Below, in pieces: positions 32,217-40,767 of a stretch of 64,000 bases of DNA (positions are counted from its first letter, which is position 1; every line of letters starts with the position of its first letter). Made by a program: the position numbers and the translations under genes. This DNA is from a virus. The stretch covers positions 62,001-126,000 of IMG/VR virus record IMGVR_UViG_3300021959_006010. One strand, written 5' to 3'. Below the pieces are notes generated by a model. The model was not told where the DNA came from. It searched no databases and saw nothing but the letters and a program-made list of their open reading frames with translations.

Positions 32217-32544
32217 CTGTTAATTTCCTTTGTTTATGGTGCGTACCAGACTTAACTCTACAAGTATTATTACATTCTCTAAAAGGTACATCAGACCAGG
32301 AGTTTTCGTATTCTTTAAAAATGCCTTTTTCTACTATTGTATTAACAGAAAACTTTGTTACATCATTAAAGTCGTTGTCAAACTTCTTTTCTTTAAAAAA
32401 TCTTTCTGTAAAACTACTATCTGTATTTAGTATTTGAGTTTCTTGATAGTCAAACGCTGACCAGCAACAATAAAACAATTTTTTATCTGCAGAAAGATAT
32501 ACACTATTTTCTTTTTTAGCAAAGCAATCTATTTTATCCGTCAT
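32206..32544 (-). CDS. SPASM-type C-terminal half of a split radical SAM protein
   Basis: 112 residues. It begins MTDKIDCFAKKENSVYL and contains LFYCCW and RECNNTCRV, the cysteine pattern expected in a radical SAM auxiliary (SPASM) domain. It starts 11 bases before the preceding 217-codon radical SAM frame ends, in the +1 frame. Together the two give about 330 residues, the usual length of a radical SAM/SPASM protein. It may be translated alone or joined by a frameshift. Confidence 0.6.
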   Translation of the reverse strand: MTDKIDCFAKKENSVYLSADKKLFYCCWSAFDYQETQILNTDSSFTERFFKEKKFDNDFNDVTKFSVNTIVEKGIFKEYENSWSDVPFRECNNTCRVKSGTHHKQRKLTDEN

Positions 32545-33187
32545 AATCTATAACCTTTGTAGCAGGATATATTGTATATAGTTTTTTATAATCTTTATCT
32601 AAAACATCTAAATGATCTTTCCAAAATCTGTTTGAAGATCTTGCTTTAAATTTTTTAAATCCTAATTCTTTTGCTAACATTTTACAGTCATCTACTTGGT
32701 GTTCATTATGGCGGAAAACATTCATAGTCCATATAGCAGTTCCGCCTTCGTTAATAAAACATTTAGCATTATTAATTATAACATCGAATCTAGTATTTCG
32801 TCTATATAAATGATGAGTGTCTTCTAGACCATCTATACCAAATTCAATTAAAACGTTATTAATTCCTAACCATTTCCAAAAATTAATATGTTGTGCTCCA
32901 CCGTTAGTATTAATGTGTACTTCTATATTTCTTTTTAAAAATTCGTTAATAAATTCTTTAGGATGAGTATGCTTAACTATGTCTCCATAATTTCCATTAA
33001 TTAAAACTTTTTTTAAGTTTTTGAAATACGGATCGTCAAGCGTCTTAGCTATGTCCTTTGCTGACCATTCAGTTATAGACAAACCTTCTTTTAAATTAGG
33101 ACTTGCTCCGCTGTGTCTCATACATTGGGGGCACCGAGCATTGCAATCAGTAGTCGGCTCAATGTGCAAACTTGTTGGTAAGGTCAT
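32534..33187 (-). CDS. Radical SAM protein, N-terminal part (split gene)
   Basis: 217 residues from ATG 33187, which overlaps the upstream stop as ATGA. CNARCPQC (14-21) is the CxxxCxxC site, and the TIM-barrel strand LINGNYGDI follows. The frame ends at KVIDYDG without a C-terminal auxiliary domain; that domain lies in the next frame (32206-32544). No homopolymer lies at the junction, so a programmed or true mutational frameshift or a split gene are open options. Confidence 0.78.
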   Translation of the reverse strand: MTLPTSLHIEPTTDCNARCPQCMRHSGASPNLKEGLSITEWSAKDIAKTLDDPYFKNLKKVLINGNYGDIVKHTHPKEFINEFLKRNIEVHINTNGGAQHINFWKWLGINNVLIEFGIDGLEDTHHLYRRNTRFDVIINNAKCFINEGGTAIWTMNVFRHNEHQVDDCKMLAKELGFKKFKARSSNRFWKDHLDVLDKDYKKLYTIYPATKVIDYDG

Positions 33188-33354
33188 TTTAAGTATTTTT
33201 GGTATGTTTTCCAATAATTCTGACGTTCATTTGTGCTTGCTCGTCGAGCTTCGTGTTCTTTTATTTTAGCAACATAATGACTTGTTTCTATGCCACTATT
33301 GTTCGGATATAGTTCTACTACTTTTTCTTCCGTCCCGACTTCATGTTTGCGCAC
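33184..33354 (-). CDS. Small charged protein, GTG start (56 aa)
   Basis: An open frame of about 56 codons lies between the end of the 245-residue gene and the radical SAM gene. It has no ATG; the best start is GTG 33354, overlapping the upstream gene by 37 bases. It reads RKHEVGTEEKVVELY and ends YWKTYQKYLK. Its stop forms ATGA with the next start, which supports translation. Unknown function. Confidence 0.5.
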   Translation of the reverse strand: MRKHEVGTEEKVVELYPNNSGIETSHYVAKIKEHEARRASTNERQNYWKTYQKYLK

Positions 33355-34055
33355 CAATGATACATCCTCGCTTTCTCACCTGAGCTATTCTTGGCTCGTT
33401 TTCTTAAACTTGTAACACTACCATTGCAACTAGCACCTGCACGTTTTACACGCCCTGGTCTGCTTTTGCCTTTTTTCTTACCATCTGCAAAGTTTTCTAA
33501 CTGTGCAAATAAATCACTGCGTTTTTTAGTTGTTTCTTCTATACTATGTCCGCCCTCCATAAGAGCAAGTTCCATAGGAGTAAAACGTTCACTATAAGCT
33601 TTATCTGTTGCTGCTTTTGCCTTTTCAGCATCAGGATGCTTTGGATTAATAGTTACAACTTCGCCGTTGATTAATTCTGCTATATTTGCACTCTTACCTA
33701 TAGTATCTAACAATTGATGTAAGTCGTCATTAGGATCATAGTTACCGCTTTCGTAGCCTAGTTTGCCACGTACTTCTGTGCGATGCCCTGTTTCAGTATT
33801 TTTAATATGCAACACAAGCATTTTTTTATCTCTTTCTAGTTGTAACTTATAACCTTCAGTTAATCCTAGATTGAATAGTACGTTAGTTGACTTGCCTTTT
33901 ACCTTAGAACTTAGTGTAGGAGGCTTTCCGTCTTTGTCAACAGTGTTACCAAATTTTGCTGCTTGCTTTTTAATTTCGTTTGGTCCTACATCAGCTGTTG
34001 TATTAACACCTTTAACAATTCTTCCTACAGCTTCGTCTAGATCATAGATTTTCAT
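33318..34055 (-). CDS. Probable virion-internal protein with LDE-A N-terminus and Cys-containing basic tail (245 aa)
   Basis: 245 residues. It begins MKIYDLDEAVGRI with an L-x-E-A site. A folded part follows (TEGYKLQLERDKKMLVLHI near 66-84). The C-terminus is strongly basic with the module ASCNGSVTSLRKRAKN...HWC, resembling the tail of the 36894-37460 gene. The mix of a protease-like site and basic ends fits a packaged protein. Confidence 0.68.
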   Translation of the reverse strand: MKIYDLDEAVGRIVKGVNTTADVGPNEIKKQAAKFGNTVDKDGKPPTLSSKVKGKSTNVLFNLGLTEGYKLQLERDKKMLVLHIKNTETGHRTEVRGKLGYESGNYDPNDDLHQLLDTIGKSANIAELINGEVVTINPKHPDAEKAKAATDKAYSERFTPMELALMEGGHSIEETTKKRSDLFAQLENFADGKKKGKSRPGRVKRAGASCNGSVTSLRKRAKNSSGEKARMYHWCANMKSGRKKK

Positions 34056-34270
34056 TTTAGATCGTCCCTAAACTCTTCTACGTAGTAATCCATAGGTGTG
34101 TCTGATTTAAGTTCGAACCACTCTCCGTCTGCGTTTGTTCCGCTCAGTAACTTGGGTGTTTTCTTTTTAAAATCTTTTACAATAATACGACGATCCTTGC
34201 CACGATGTGTTACTTCTAACACGTACCAAGGGTTCCAACTTCTCCATATTCTTTTAAAAAACATTCTCAT
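34052..34270 (-). CDS. Small phage protein (72 aa)
   Basis: 72 residues beginning MRMFFKRIWRSWNPWYVLEV, with a basic, aromatic N-terminus and an acidic end (YYVEEFRDDLK). Overlaps both neighbours by 4 bases. Not recognised. Confidence 0.65.
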   Translation of the reverse strand: MRMFFKRIWRSWNPWYVLEVTHRGKDRRIIVKDFKKKTPKLLSGTNADGEWFELKSDTPMDYYVEEFRDDLK

Positions 34271-34389
34271 TTTTTATCTTCTTTACAGTTACATTTAGTA
34301 CATACGTCATTTACACATTTAGGACAATCTGGAGAATAACAATGACAATCGTGTCCACATGTTTTGCATTCTCTTTTTGATCCTATCAT
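34267..34389 (-). CDS. Cys-rich micropeptide (40 aa)
   Basis: 40 residues with nine cysteines in C-x2-C, C-x-C, C-x2-C and C-x2-C-x-C spacing (CKTCGHDCHCY then CPKC, CTKCNCKED). The spacing is metallothionein- or zinc-ribbon-like. ATGA overlaps at both ends. Related in pattern to the cysteine block in the 180-residue gene (CTCPPTCKHCNC). Confidence 0.65.
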   Translation of the reverse strand: MIGSKRECKTCGHDCHCYSPDCPKCVNDVCTKCNCKEDKK

Positions 34390-34604
34390 TTTTTACGCCC
34401 TCGAAATCCATTGTTACCTGTTAGTCCTGGTAAACTGAACCATAGTTTAAACCACTCATCTGTACCAGGTTGTATATTTTTCTCACGTTCGATTTTCTTT
34501 TTTTCAGTACCTGATATTGATAAATTTTCTTCTACTTGGTATAACTTGTAACCTGTGTACTTGTTACGTATACCTGCTAAGTGTTGGAGATCTTCGATTT
34601 CCAT
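34386..34604 (-). CDS. Small phage protein with PGTDEWFKLWFSLP motif (72 aa)
   Basis: 72 residues. The C-terminal PGTDEWFKLWFSLPGLTG followed by GFRGRKK is a phrase I associate with small marine-myovirus proteins, function unknown. It overlaps the nucleotidyltransferase gene by 28 bases. Confidence 0.68.
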   Translation of the reverse strand: MEIEDLQHLAGIRNKYTGYKLYQVEENLSISGTEKKKIEREKNIQPGTDEWFKLWFSLPGLTGNNGFRGRKK

Positions 34605-35473
34605 GCGTCTTTATCTCCTTTAGCTGCTGCTTTGCGTCTTGCTGCAATCTTGTCTTGTATGCTAGGTTCAAACTTTTCTTTTTTCTTTTTAACTGTAGCT
34701 TTCTTAGAAGATTTACCAGCAGCATATCCCCAAATTTCATCTACTTCTTTTTTCTTCTTTTTCTTTTCGTCTGAACTATGACCAAATGTTTTATGTACAA
34801 GTTTGTCTAGTTTTCTGTGGAATTCATCTTCTTCGTCTGGTGACGCATCTTCGCCGACTGGTGCTTCAGGATCACCTAGTGCTTGATTTAACAATTTTAC
34901 AGCAACAGGAGCACCATTACCGTACATAAGTTTAGCAGCCTTTAGTTTATCTTCGTCTGACATTTCAGGCCAAGTAGCTCTTAGCTCACTTGCACTTTTA
35001 ATCTGCATACCTGAAAAGTCAAAGTTAATAGTAGGACCATATGCCATATAGCCCATTTCATCTGCTGTGTTTAGATCTTTACCTGTGTAACTACGCAAGT
35101 ATCCTGGCTCGCCATTCTTTTTAGTTTGATCTGGAAGCGGCTGTTCAGCTTTATCCTTCTGGCTTCGAACAAATACTAGTGCTGTGTCTCCGTCTAATAG
35201 ATCTGCGTACTCTCTGTTGTTAAAAGGTGACTTAACCTGCATAAAGTTACTTTCAGGAACACCTGCCATTGCTGCTAGTTTCTTTTTAACTTCAAACGGA
35301 AACGGTCTTGCTTTAGTATCGTTAGTTGCTGCAACATAAACATTCTTTTGACCGAATGTTTTTACTGCCCAGTCATATAAACTTTTATGTCCAGGATGGA
35401 ATGGATGGAAACCGCCTGGCATTACAGCTACAATACGTCTTGCTTTCCCTTCAAATAACTCTCTTAATAACAT
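34577..35473 (-). CDS. Nucleotidyltransferase (cytidylyl/adenylyl-transferase fold) with LFE-G N-terminus
   Basis: 298 residues. It begins MLLRELFEGKARRIVAVMPG, where LFE-G fits the prohead-protease-type site just before the catalytic domain. PGGFHPFHPGHKSLYDWA (near 19-36) is the HxGH motif, and the domain ends near SASELRA (~163), matching the ISATxxR helix. The C-terminal third is Lys-rich (KKKKEVDEI) and basic. NMN adenylyltransferase or a related transferase are the nearest known functions. Likely virion-packaged by inference. Confidence 0.8.
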   Translation of the reverse strand: MLLRELFEGKARRIVAVMPGGFHPFHPGHKSLYDWAVKTFGQKNVYVAATNDTKARPFPFEVKKKLAAMAGVPESNFMQVKSPFNNREYADLLDGDTALVFVRSQKDKAEQPLPDQTKKNGEPGYLRSYTGKDLNTADEMGYMAYGPTINFDFSGMQIKSASELRATWPEMSDEDKLKAAKLMYGNGAPVAVKLLNQALGDPEAPVGEDASPDEEDEFHRKLDKLVHKTFGHSSDEKKKKKKEVDEIWGYAAGKSSKKATVKKKKEKFEPSIQDKIAARRKAAAKGDKDAWKSKISNT

Positions 35474-35476
35474 AAC

Positions 35477-36565
35477 TTAGTTCGGTTGCCAACGTGATCT
35501 TGGTACTAGTTTAGTTTTAGTATCAAGAGCAACGTAGCCTTCGCCTCCCTTTTCACCTTGTGTTGATTGTTTAACATCAGTATCAGCATCGTCAAGTTGA
35601 TTGATAATATGATCTTTAACAGTCATTACTTTTTTAACAAGACCAAAAATAGCAGGAAGTGCATTAGGCATTGTTTCGTTCATAGCTGCTAATTTTGCTT
35701 GTTGATTTTTGCTAACTTTTGATGTTTCTAGCCAATCAAAGAACCCGTTTTCAATGTCTCCTAGCTTTTGTACTTTACTCATTTGATTCATATATGTGTA
35801 AATAATCCCAGGAACATTACTTAATCCAGCTTGTCCTTCTAAGAACTTATCCATTATTCCAGCATGTCTTTTTGCCATACTTCTAATTTCTTCAACTTCG
35901 CTTGTATCTACACTAGGTTGATGTGTTACATAAGTTTGTCCTAGAACAACAGCACCTTCTGAATTAAGTTCATTTACATCTGAAATAGGTTTTCCAGCTT
36001 TACCCCCAAATTCGTTAATTTTTGTGTGGACAACAACACCAACTTTACTACCTGCTATGCGTTTACCAAGTTCGCTATTTTTGCTCACTGTGTATGTAAC
36101 TTTATTAGGGGTAAATTCTATACTTCCGTCTTTTATTTCGTATGGCTTTCCAGGATGATATAATATATCACCGTAAATATAACCACGGAAACCTTCCGGA
36201 GTAGCTTCTTTCATAACATCAAATATGCCAGCCATTTCGTTTGCAAAACGCTCACGCCAGTCTTCGCCTTTTCCTGTGCTTAAAATAAACTTTTTAAGAT
36301 CTTCTGCACTAGTTGACTTATTTCTTCCCCAGCCGTTTTTACCTACAAGTACAAAATCGCCATTCTCGTCACGACCATAATACATAGTAGGATAACCGTC
36401 CCATTTAATAGCAATGTCTGAACTGTCAGAACCCATTTTTTCTAAGGTATCAGCTGCCTTCATTGCACCTTTAGAACCTTCAATAAAGACAAGGTCTTCT
36501 AAATGTTGATATTCTCTACCTACTTTTGCTTCTGTTAAAATTGGACGGAATTCTGAAAATCTCAT
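35477..36565 (-). CDS. DUF6267-like protein with ligase-type KxDG motif and LTE-A N-terminus
   Basis: 362 residues. N-terminal FRPILTEAKVG is another L-x-E-A site. Residues 54-57 are KWDG (AIKWDGYPTMYYGRDENG), the adenylation motif of nucleotidyltransferase-fold ligases, with YIYGDILYHPG later as a possible motif III-like segment. A complete DNA or RNA ligase motif set is not visible, so the activity is unclear. I associate it with the phage DUF6267 family from memory. The C-terminus is hydrophilic. Confidence 0.65.
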   Translation of the reverse strand: MRFSEFRPILTEAKVGREYQHLEDLVFIEGSKGAMKAADTLEKMGSDSSDIAIKWDGYPTMYYGRDENGDFVLVGKNGWGRNKSTSAEDLKKFILSTGKGEDWRERFANEMAGIFDVMKEATPEGFRGYIYGDILYHPGKPYEIKDGSIEFTPNKVTYTVSKNSELGKRIAGSKVGVVVHTKINEFGGKAGKPISDVNELNSEGAVVLGQTYVTHQPSVDTSEVEEIRSMAKRHAGIMDKFLEGQAGLSNVPGIIYTYMNQMSKVQKLGDIENGFFDWLETSKVSKNQQAKLAAMNETMPNALPAIFGLVKKVMTVKDHIINQLDDADTDVKQSTQGEKGGEGYVALDTKTKLVPRSRWQPN

Positions 36566-36900
36566 TAATAAGTTCCCTTACAAACTTCTTCCAGTTCTTC
36601 TTCTTTTAAACGTTCGATAATATTATCAATATCGCTAGGAGGAAACATAACGCCTGCTGGCTTGGGCATATTGTATTTTTTACAATATTGTTTTGCTGCA
36701 TCAACAACTACTGGACGCATTGTTTCTGCAAAGCTAAATTCTTCTTTATTTCTATAACAATCGCTCATTTTACTTAACGCTGGAAACAAACTTTTGCGAT
36801 AAATCACCGGATCGTTCTTCATAAAAACCATTAAATCCTCTGCAGGATTAAATGGTAAAGAATCATCGATTGGTTGTGTAAACTCTACAATTTTTACCAT
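36565..36900 (-). CDS. Phage protein of unknown function (111 aa)
   Basis: 111 residues from ATG 36900, overlapping the upstream gene by 7 bases. Helical; ends ERLKEEELEEVCKGTY. Contains VDAAKQYCKKYNMPKPAG near 77-94. No motif recognised. Confidence 0.7.
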   Translation of the reverse strand: MVKIVEFTQPIDDSLPFNPAEDLMVFMKNDPVIYRKSLFPALSKMSDCYRNKEEFSFAETMRPVVVDAAKQYCKKYNMPKPAGVMFPPSDIDNIIERLKEEELEEVCKGTY

Positions 36901-37460
36901 TTTCTGCAACTCCAGTAACGTGCTTTAGTGCGTGGACCAGGATTGTCACAGTTGTGTCTAGCACGGAAACTTCTTCTACGTGCTGGATTACTCTTTTTAA
37001 TCTTCATATTAGGATCACCAAAGTTAACTTTCTTAACGTTTTTAGTCTTAGGATCCTTAACATACACTTTAAACTTTTTAACATCGCCACGCATTGGCTT
37101 GCCTAGTTTAACTTTACGACCTTGATATTCCGCTTCGTCCATTTCGTCATCTTCGTTGAACCACATAACACCGTATTCTAAGAAGAAATCATCGCCGTCG
37201 TATGTTTCTTCTGTAATATCTTCACCTAGTTCAGACGAAATTTCAATGTCAAAGTCATCGTAACCTTGTTCAAACATATAGTCTGCTAAACGGTTAGCAT
37301 ATTCATCTGATTCTTCTTCGCTTAGTTGACGAGGAAGTGCAATTTCGTATACTGTAGCACCTTGTTCGGTTTCGTAAACTTCTTGTTCTGCAAAAATACT
37401 CTCGTCTAGTAGTTGAGCATTTTCTTGTTTTTCCATTACTATTCTTACAAAGTGTTCCAT
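36894..37460 (-). CDS. Acidic protein with basic Cys-containing tail (188 aa)
   Basis: 188 residues. The body is acidic (ESDEYANRLADYMFEQGYDD) and the C-terminus turns basic: RSFRARHNCDNPGPRTKARY followed by WSCRKW. That C-x(n)-KAR-x-W-x-C tail resembles the end of the 33318-34055 gene. It occurs, as I recall, on several proteins of marine myoviruses. Function unknown, possibly capsid- or DNA-associated. Confidence 0.7.
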   Translation of the reverse strand: MEHFVRIVMEKQENAQLLDESIFAEQEVYETEQGATVYEIALPRQLSEEESDEYANRLADYMFEQGYDDFDIEISSELGEDITEETYDGDDFFLEYGVMWFNEDDEMDEAEYQGRKVKLGKPMRGDVKKFKVYVKDPKTKNVKKVNFGDPNMKIKKSNPARRRSFRARHNCDNPGPRTKARYWSCRKW

Positions 37461-37471
37461 AGCGTTACCCT

Positions 37472-37816
37472 TTAATGATTTAAAATTACTGAATTAATTG
37501 TGCCTTCTGTAAACTCTATTACAGTTCTTACCCATACATAGTTTCCAGTAAAATTTGCAATTTTACTTGACGTTTCAGTTGTGGCTGTATAGTCATGCAC
37601 TGTAAACCAATCTGCTTCAGCAGGATCGATTGCAAGTGTTCCTTGAATTTTTATAGTTCCTGAAAAACTATCATAAGAATACTGTACGGTGTGCAGACCA
37701 TCGCTACGTCCATAGTATCCGTCACCTCTGTACTTGTCTCCTGTTACAGTTTGTGTCGGATCTCCAAGTACATCGTATGTTTGTGTTGTTAATATTGTTT
37801 CACTATTTACTGGCAT
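37472..37816 (-). CDS. Beta-rich protein, possible minor virion protein (114 aa)
   Basis: 114 residues of beta-type sequence (VQYSYDSFSGTIKIQGTLAI) typical of small phage structural proteins. It has late-type GATAAATA only 6 bases before the ATG (37822-37829), probably too close to serve it. The exact role is unknown. Confidence 0.65.
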   Translation of the reverse strand: MPVNSETILTTQTYDVLGDPTQTVTGDKYRGDGYYGRSDGLHTVQYSYDSFSGTIKIQGTLAIDPAEADWFTVHDYTATTETSSKIANFTGNYVWVRTVIEFTEGTINSVILNH

Positions 37817-37820
37817 ACAG

Positions 37821-38519
37821 TTATTTATCTGTATTACCTTTATAGACTAATCGTTCGACTTTACCGATACTATTTTTAGATAACATTTCTATTAATAGCA
37901 TAAGTTTTGAATCTCGAAGATAAAAATAACAATTACACCATTGATAATTTCTTAAATTTTCGAGTGCCTTTTCTGTTATTCTTGATTTATCTTTATTGTT
38001 TTCCAACCAATCAGCAAGTTCAGGATTTTTTCCTGATTTAATATGCACTCTATATTCGTAAGGTAACGGCTCATTTAAAATGTAAACAGATGCATCATCT
38101 AAGAACGAAGAAATATCTTGTTCTCTCGGCTTATGTACTTCTCTAACATAGGGTTTAATACTTGGATCATTTAGTATGCTGTCTAAATCTTCTTCGTTTT
38201 CTAAATAAATGCTTAGTGCATAATAATCAATTCGTAATCTGTAAGAATCTAACTCTTCAAATTTTTCTACTAATTTTTTAGCATAGAAATAGTCATCAGT
38301 AGAGTATTCTTCTACTCTATTTCTATAACCATTTAGTTGCAAAGGATTATTTGACTTGTATAAAAAGTCTAATTCTTCTAAACACTCATACGCAAACTCC
38401 AACTGCGAGTATCTACCGTAACGTGTTGAGAAAATTTTATTAATAGGATTCCTCAAATTAATTTTATACATAAATTTGTTATACCAAAGCTTTCGAGTAG
38501 TATATTTTTTAACCATCAT
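37821..38519 (-). CDS. Phage protein of unknown function (232 aa)
   Basis: 232 residues, basic at the start, with two possible ATGs (38519 and 38516). Helical regions such as LEFAYECLEELDFLYK and YALSIYLENEEDLDSIL; no motif recognised. Overlaps clpA by 11 bases. Confidence 0.7.
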   Translation of the reverse strand: MMVKKYTTRKLWYNKFMYKINLRNPINKIFSTRYGRYSQLEFAYECLEELDFLYKSNNPLQLNGYRNRVEEYSTDDYFYAKKLVEKFEELDSYRLRIDYYALSIYLENEEDLDSILNDPSIKPYVREVHKPREQDISSFLDDASVYILNEPLPYEYRVHIKSGKNPELADWLENNKDKSRITEKALENLRNYQWCNCYFYLRDSKLMLLIEMLSKNSIGKVERLVYKGNTDK

Positions 38520-40767
38520 ATGGTACCTCTAAAGCAGTTTTAGACTTGTAAGACTCTAATACAAATTTATCTTCTTCTGCATTATAATTAATAGTTACAG
38601 TTCCACCATTTTTAAGATCTCCAAAAAGTAATGATCTTGAAAGAGGACGTTTAATTTCGTTATCGATTACACGTTGTAATGGTCTTGCACCCATTTTAGG
38701 ATCGAATCCTTTTTCTACTAGTGCATCTAATGTTTCGTCAGTAACTTCGATATCGACACCTTTTTCTTTAACCATATTTTTAAGTTCAAGCAAGAATTTT
38801 CCAACAATTTTCATCATTACTTCTTTGCTTAAACGTGCAAAAGTAATAATGCCATCTAGACGATTACGGAATTCTGGACTAAAGAAACGTTTAAGTTCTG
38901 TATCTTCGTAGTCGTAATCATTGTCTGTGCTAAATCCAATGGTGTTTTTCTCTGCGGCTTTTGCACCTAGGTTTGTTGTAAGAATAAGTGTGCAGTTACG
39001 AGCATCTGCTTCCCTCCCGTCAGAGCCTGTTACCTTACCATTGTCCATAAGTTGCAATAAGATTTGAGAAACATCTGGGTGTGCCTTTTCAATCTCGTCA
39101 AGCAACAATACACAGTTAGGATGTTCTTGTAACTTAGTAATAAGGATGCCAGCACTATCTTCAAAACCAACATATCCTGGTGGAGAACCAATCAACTTAG
39201 CAACACTATGCTTTTCTTGATACTCACTCATATCAAGACGAACAAGTTTAACACCTAGTTGTTCAGACAATTGTTTAGCAGTTTCTGTTTTACCTGTACC
39301 AGTTGGACCCATAAAGATAAAACTACCAATAGGCTTATCATCTGGTTTAAGACCTGCTTGGCTTACAAGTATTTTATCAACAATTGATTCAATTGCTTCG
39401 TCTTGTCCGAATACTGTTCCTTTAAGGTTCTTTTCAAGATTTATAAGATTGTCGGTTTCTTTTTGACTGATAGTTTCTACTGGAATATTAACCATCTTCG
39501 CGAGTTCAAATTCAATTTCTTCTCTACTAATACGTTTTTCTTCTACGTTTTCTTTTAGATTAAAGCGAGAACACGCTACGTCAATCAAGTCAATTGCTTT
39601 ATCTGGTAGTTTCTTGTCAGTCTGATACTTAACACTTAGTTTAACGGCTGCTTCGATAGCACTTTCTGTAATTTCAGTTGCGTGGAATTCTTCGTAATAT
39701 TTTTTAATTCCACGTAAAATGTCTTTTGTTACTTCAACACTTGGTTCGTCTACACCTACACGTTGGAATCGACGCATTAGAGCACGATCTTTTTCAAAAT
39801 ACTTGCGATATTCTTCCCAGGTAGTAGAAGCAACTACCTTTATATCTCCTTTACTAAGAGCAGGTTTTAGCATATTAGCAAGATCGTTTGAACTGTCTTT
39901 TGATCCAGCACCCGCACCATTCATCATATGTGCTTCGTCAACAAACATAATTGTTTTGCCTTTTTTAGTTAGTGCTTGAATAACTAATTTTAGACGTTCT
40001 TCAAAATCACCACGATATTTTGAACCAGCAAGCATGCCGCCAATGTCAAGATTATACACTTCATAATCTTTTAGGAACTCAGGCACGTTTCCGTTTACAA
40101 TTTTCCAAGCAAGACCTTCTGCAATAGCAGTTTTACCTACACCAGGATCACCAACAAGAATAACATTGTTTTTACTGCGTCGACCTAGTGCAAGAGAAAT
40201 GCTTTCAATTTCCTCTTCACGGCCGATTACAGGATCAATTTTTCCTTTGCTAGCACGATTATTAAGGTTGTCAGTAAATGCTCTTAATGCTTTTTGGGCT
40301 GCACCGCTAATTTCTTCCTCTTCGTAGTCGTCTTCCATTTCTGCATTTATGTAATTAGAGAATTTTTGTTTTTCAATTCCTGCTTTCTCTAACCAATAAC
40401 AACCGATACTTTTCTTTTCACCAAGTATTGCAATAAGAACGTCGGCTAACTCAATTTGCTGACGTCCATGGAACAATACTTGTGTAAATGCTCGATTTAA
40501 GCAACGTTCAACTGTTTGAGTTTTCTTGGGTTTAAAATCTTCAGATTCAATTTTGATATCATCGCAATTATTACGAAGATGATTTTCTAAGTTCTTTTTA
40601 ATAAAAAGAGGATCAGATCCATAACCTTCAATAATTTTTTCGAGATTCTCGTCACATAGCATTGCAAATAGCAAGTGCTCTAGTGTCAAGTATTCGTGCT
40701 TTAATTTTTGTGCATCCTTGATTGCTTTTTCGAACACTAATTGTAGTTCTTTACTAGGTTCAACCAT
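38509..40767 (-). CDS. clpA: ATP-dependent Clp protease ATP-binding subunit (ClpA)
   Basis: 752 residues, like bacterial ClpA (about 758). An N-domain spans 1-150, then two AAA+ modules: Walker A GDPGVGKT at 206-213 and GPTGTGKT at 487-494, with Walker B FVDEAH and LLLDEIEKAH. NTIGFS with I-G-F at 610-612 matches the ClpP-docking loop, so the protein can probably use host ClpP; no clpP gene is in the window. It may redirect proteolysis to host or phage targets. A sigma70-like promoter sits inside the upstream def gene. Confidence 0.95.
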   Translation of the reverse strand: MVEPSKELQLVFEKAIKDAQKLKHEYLTLEHLLFAMLCDENLEKIIEGYGSDPLFIKKNLENHLRNNCDDIKIESEDFKPKKTQTVERCLNRAFTQVLFHGRQQIELADVLIAILGEKKSIGCYWLEKAGIEKQKFSNYINAEMEDDYEEEEISGAAQKALRAFTDNLNNRASKGKIDPVIGREEEIESISLALGRRSKNNVILVGDPGVGKTAIAEGLAWKIVNGNVPEFLKDYEVYNLDIGGMLAGSKYRGDFEERLKLVIQALTKKGKTIMFVDEAHMMNGAGAGSKDSSNDLANMLKPALSKGDIKVVASTTWEEYRKYFEKDRALMRRFQRVGVDEPSVEVTKDILRGIKKYYEEFHATEITESAIEAAVKLSVKYQTDKKLPDKAIDLIDVACSRFNLKENVEEKRISREEIEFELAKMVNIPVETISQKETDNLINLEKNLKGTVFGQDEAIESIVDKILVSQAGLKPDDKPIGSFIFMGPTGTGKTETAKQLSEQLGVKLVRLDMSEYQEKHSVAKLIGSPPGYVGFEDSAGILITKLQEHPNCVLLLDEIEKAHPDVSQILLQLMDNGKVTGSDGREADARNCTLILTTNLGAKAAEKNTIGFSTDNDYDYEDTELKRFFSPEFRNRLDGIITFARLSKEVMMKIVGKFLLELKNMVKEKGVDIEVTDETLDALVEKGFDPKMGARPLQRVIDNEIKRPLSRSLLFGDLKNGGTVTINYNAEEDKFVLESYKSKTALEVPYDG

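Noticed and set aside
37822-37829. GATAAATA directly before the 114-residue gene
   Set aside because: Only 6 bases separate it from the ATG, leaving no room for a leader or ribosome site; it could still serve a different start but was not listed as a promoter.
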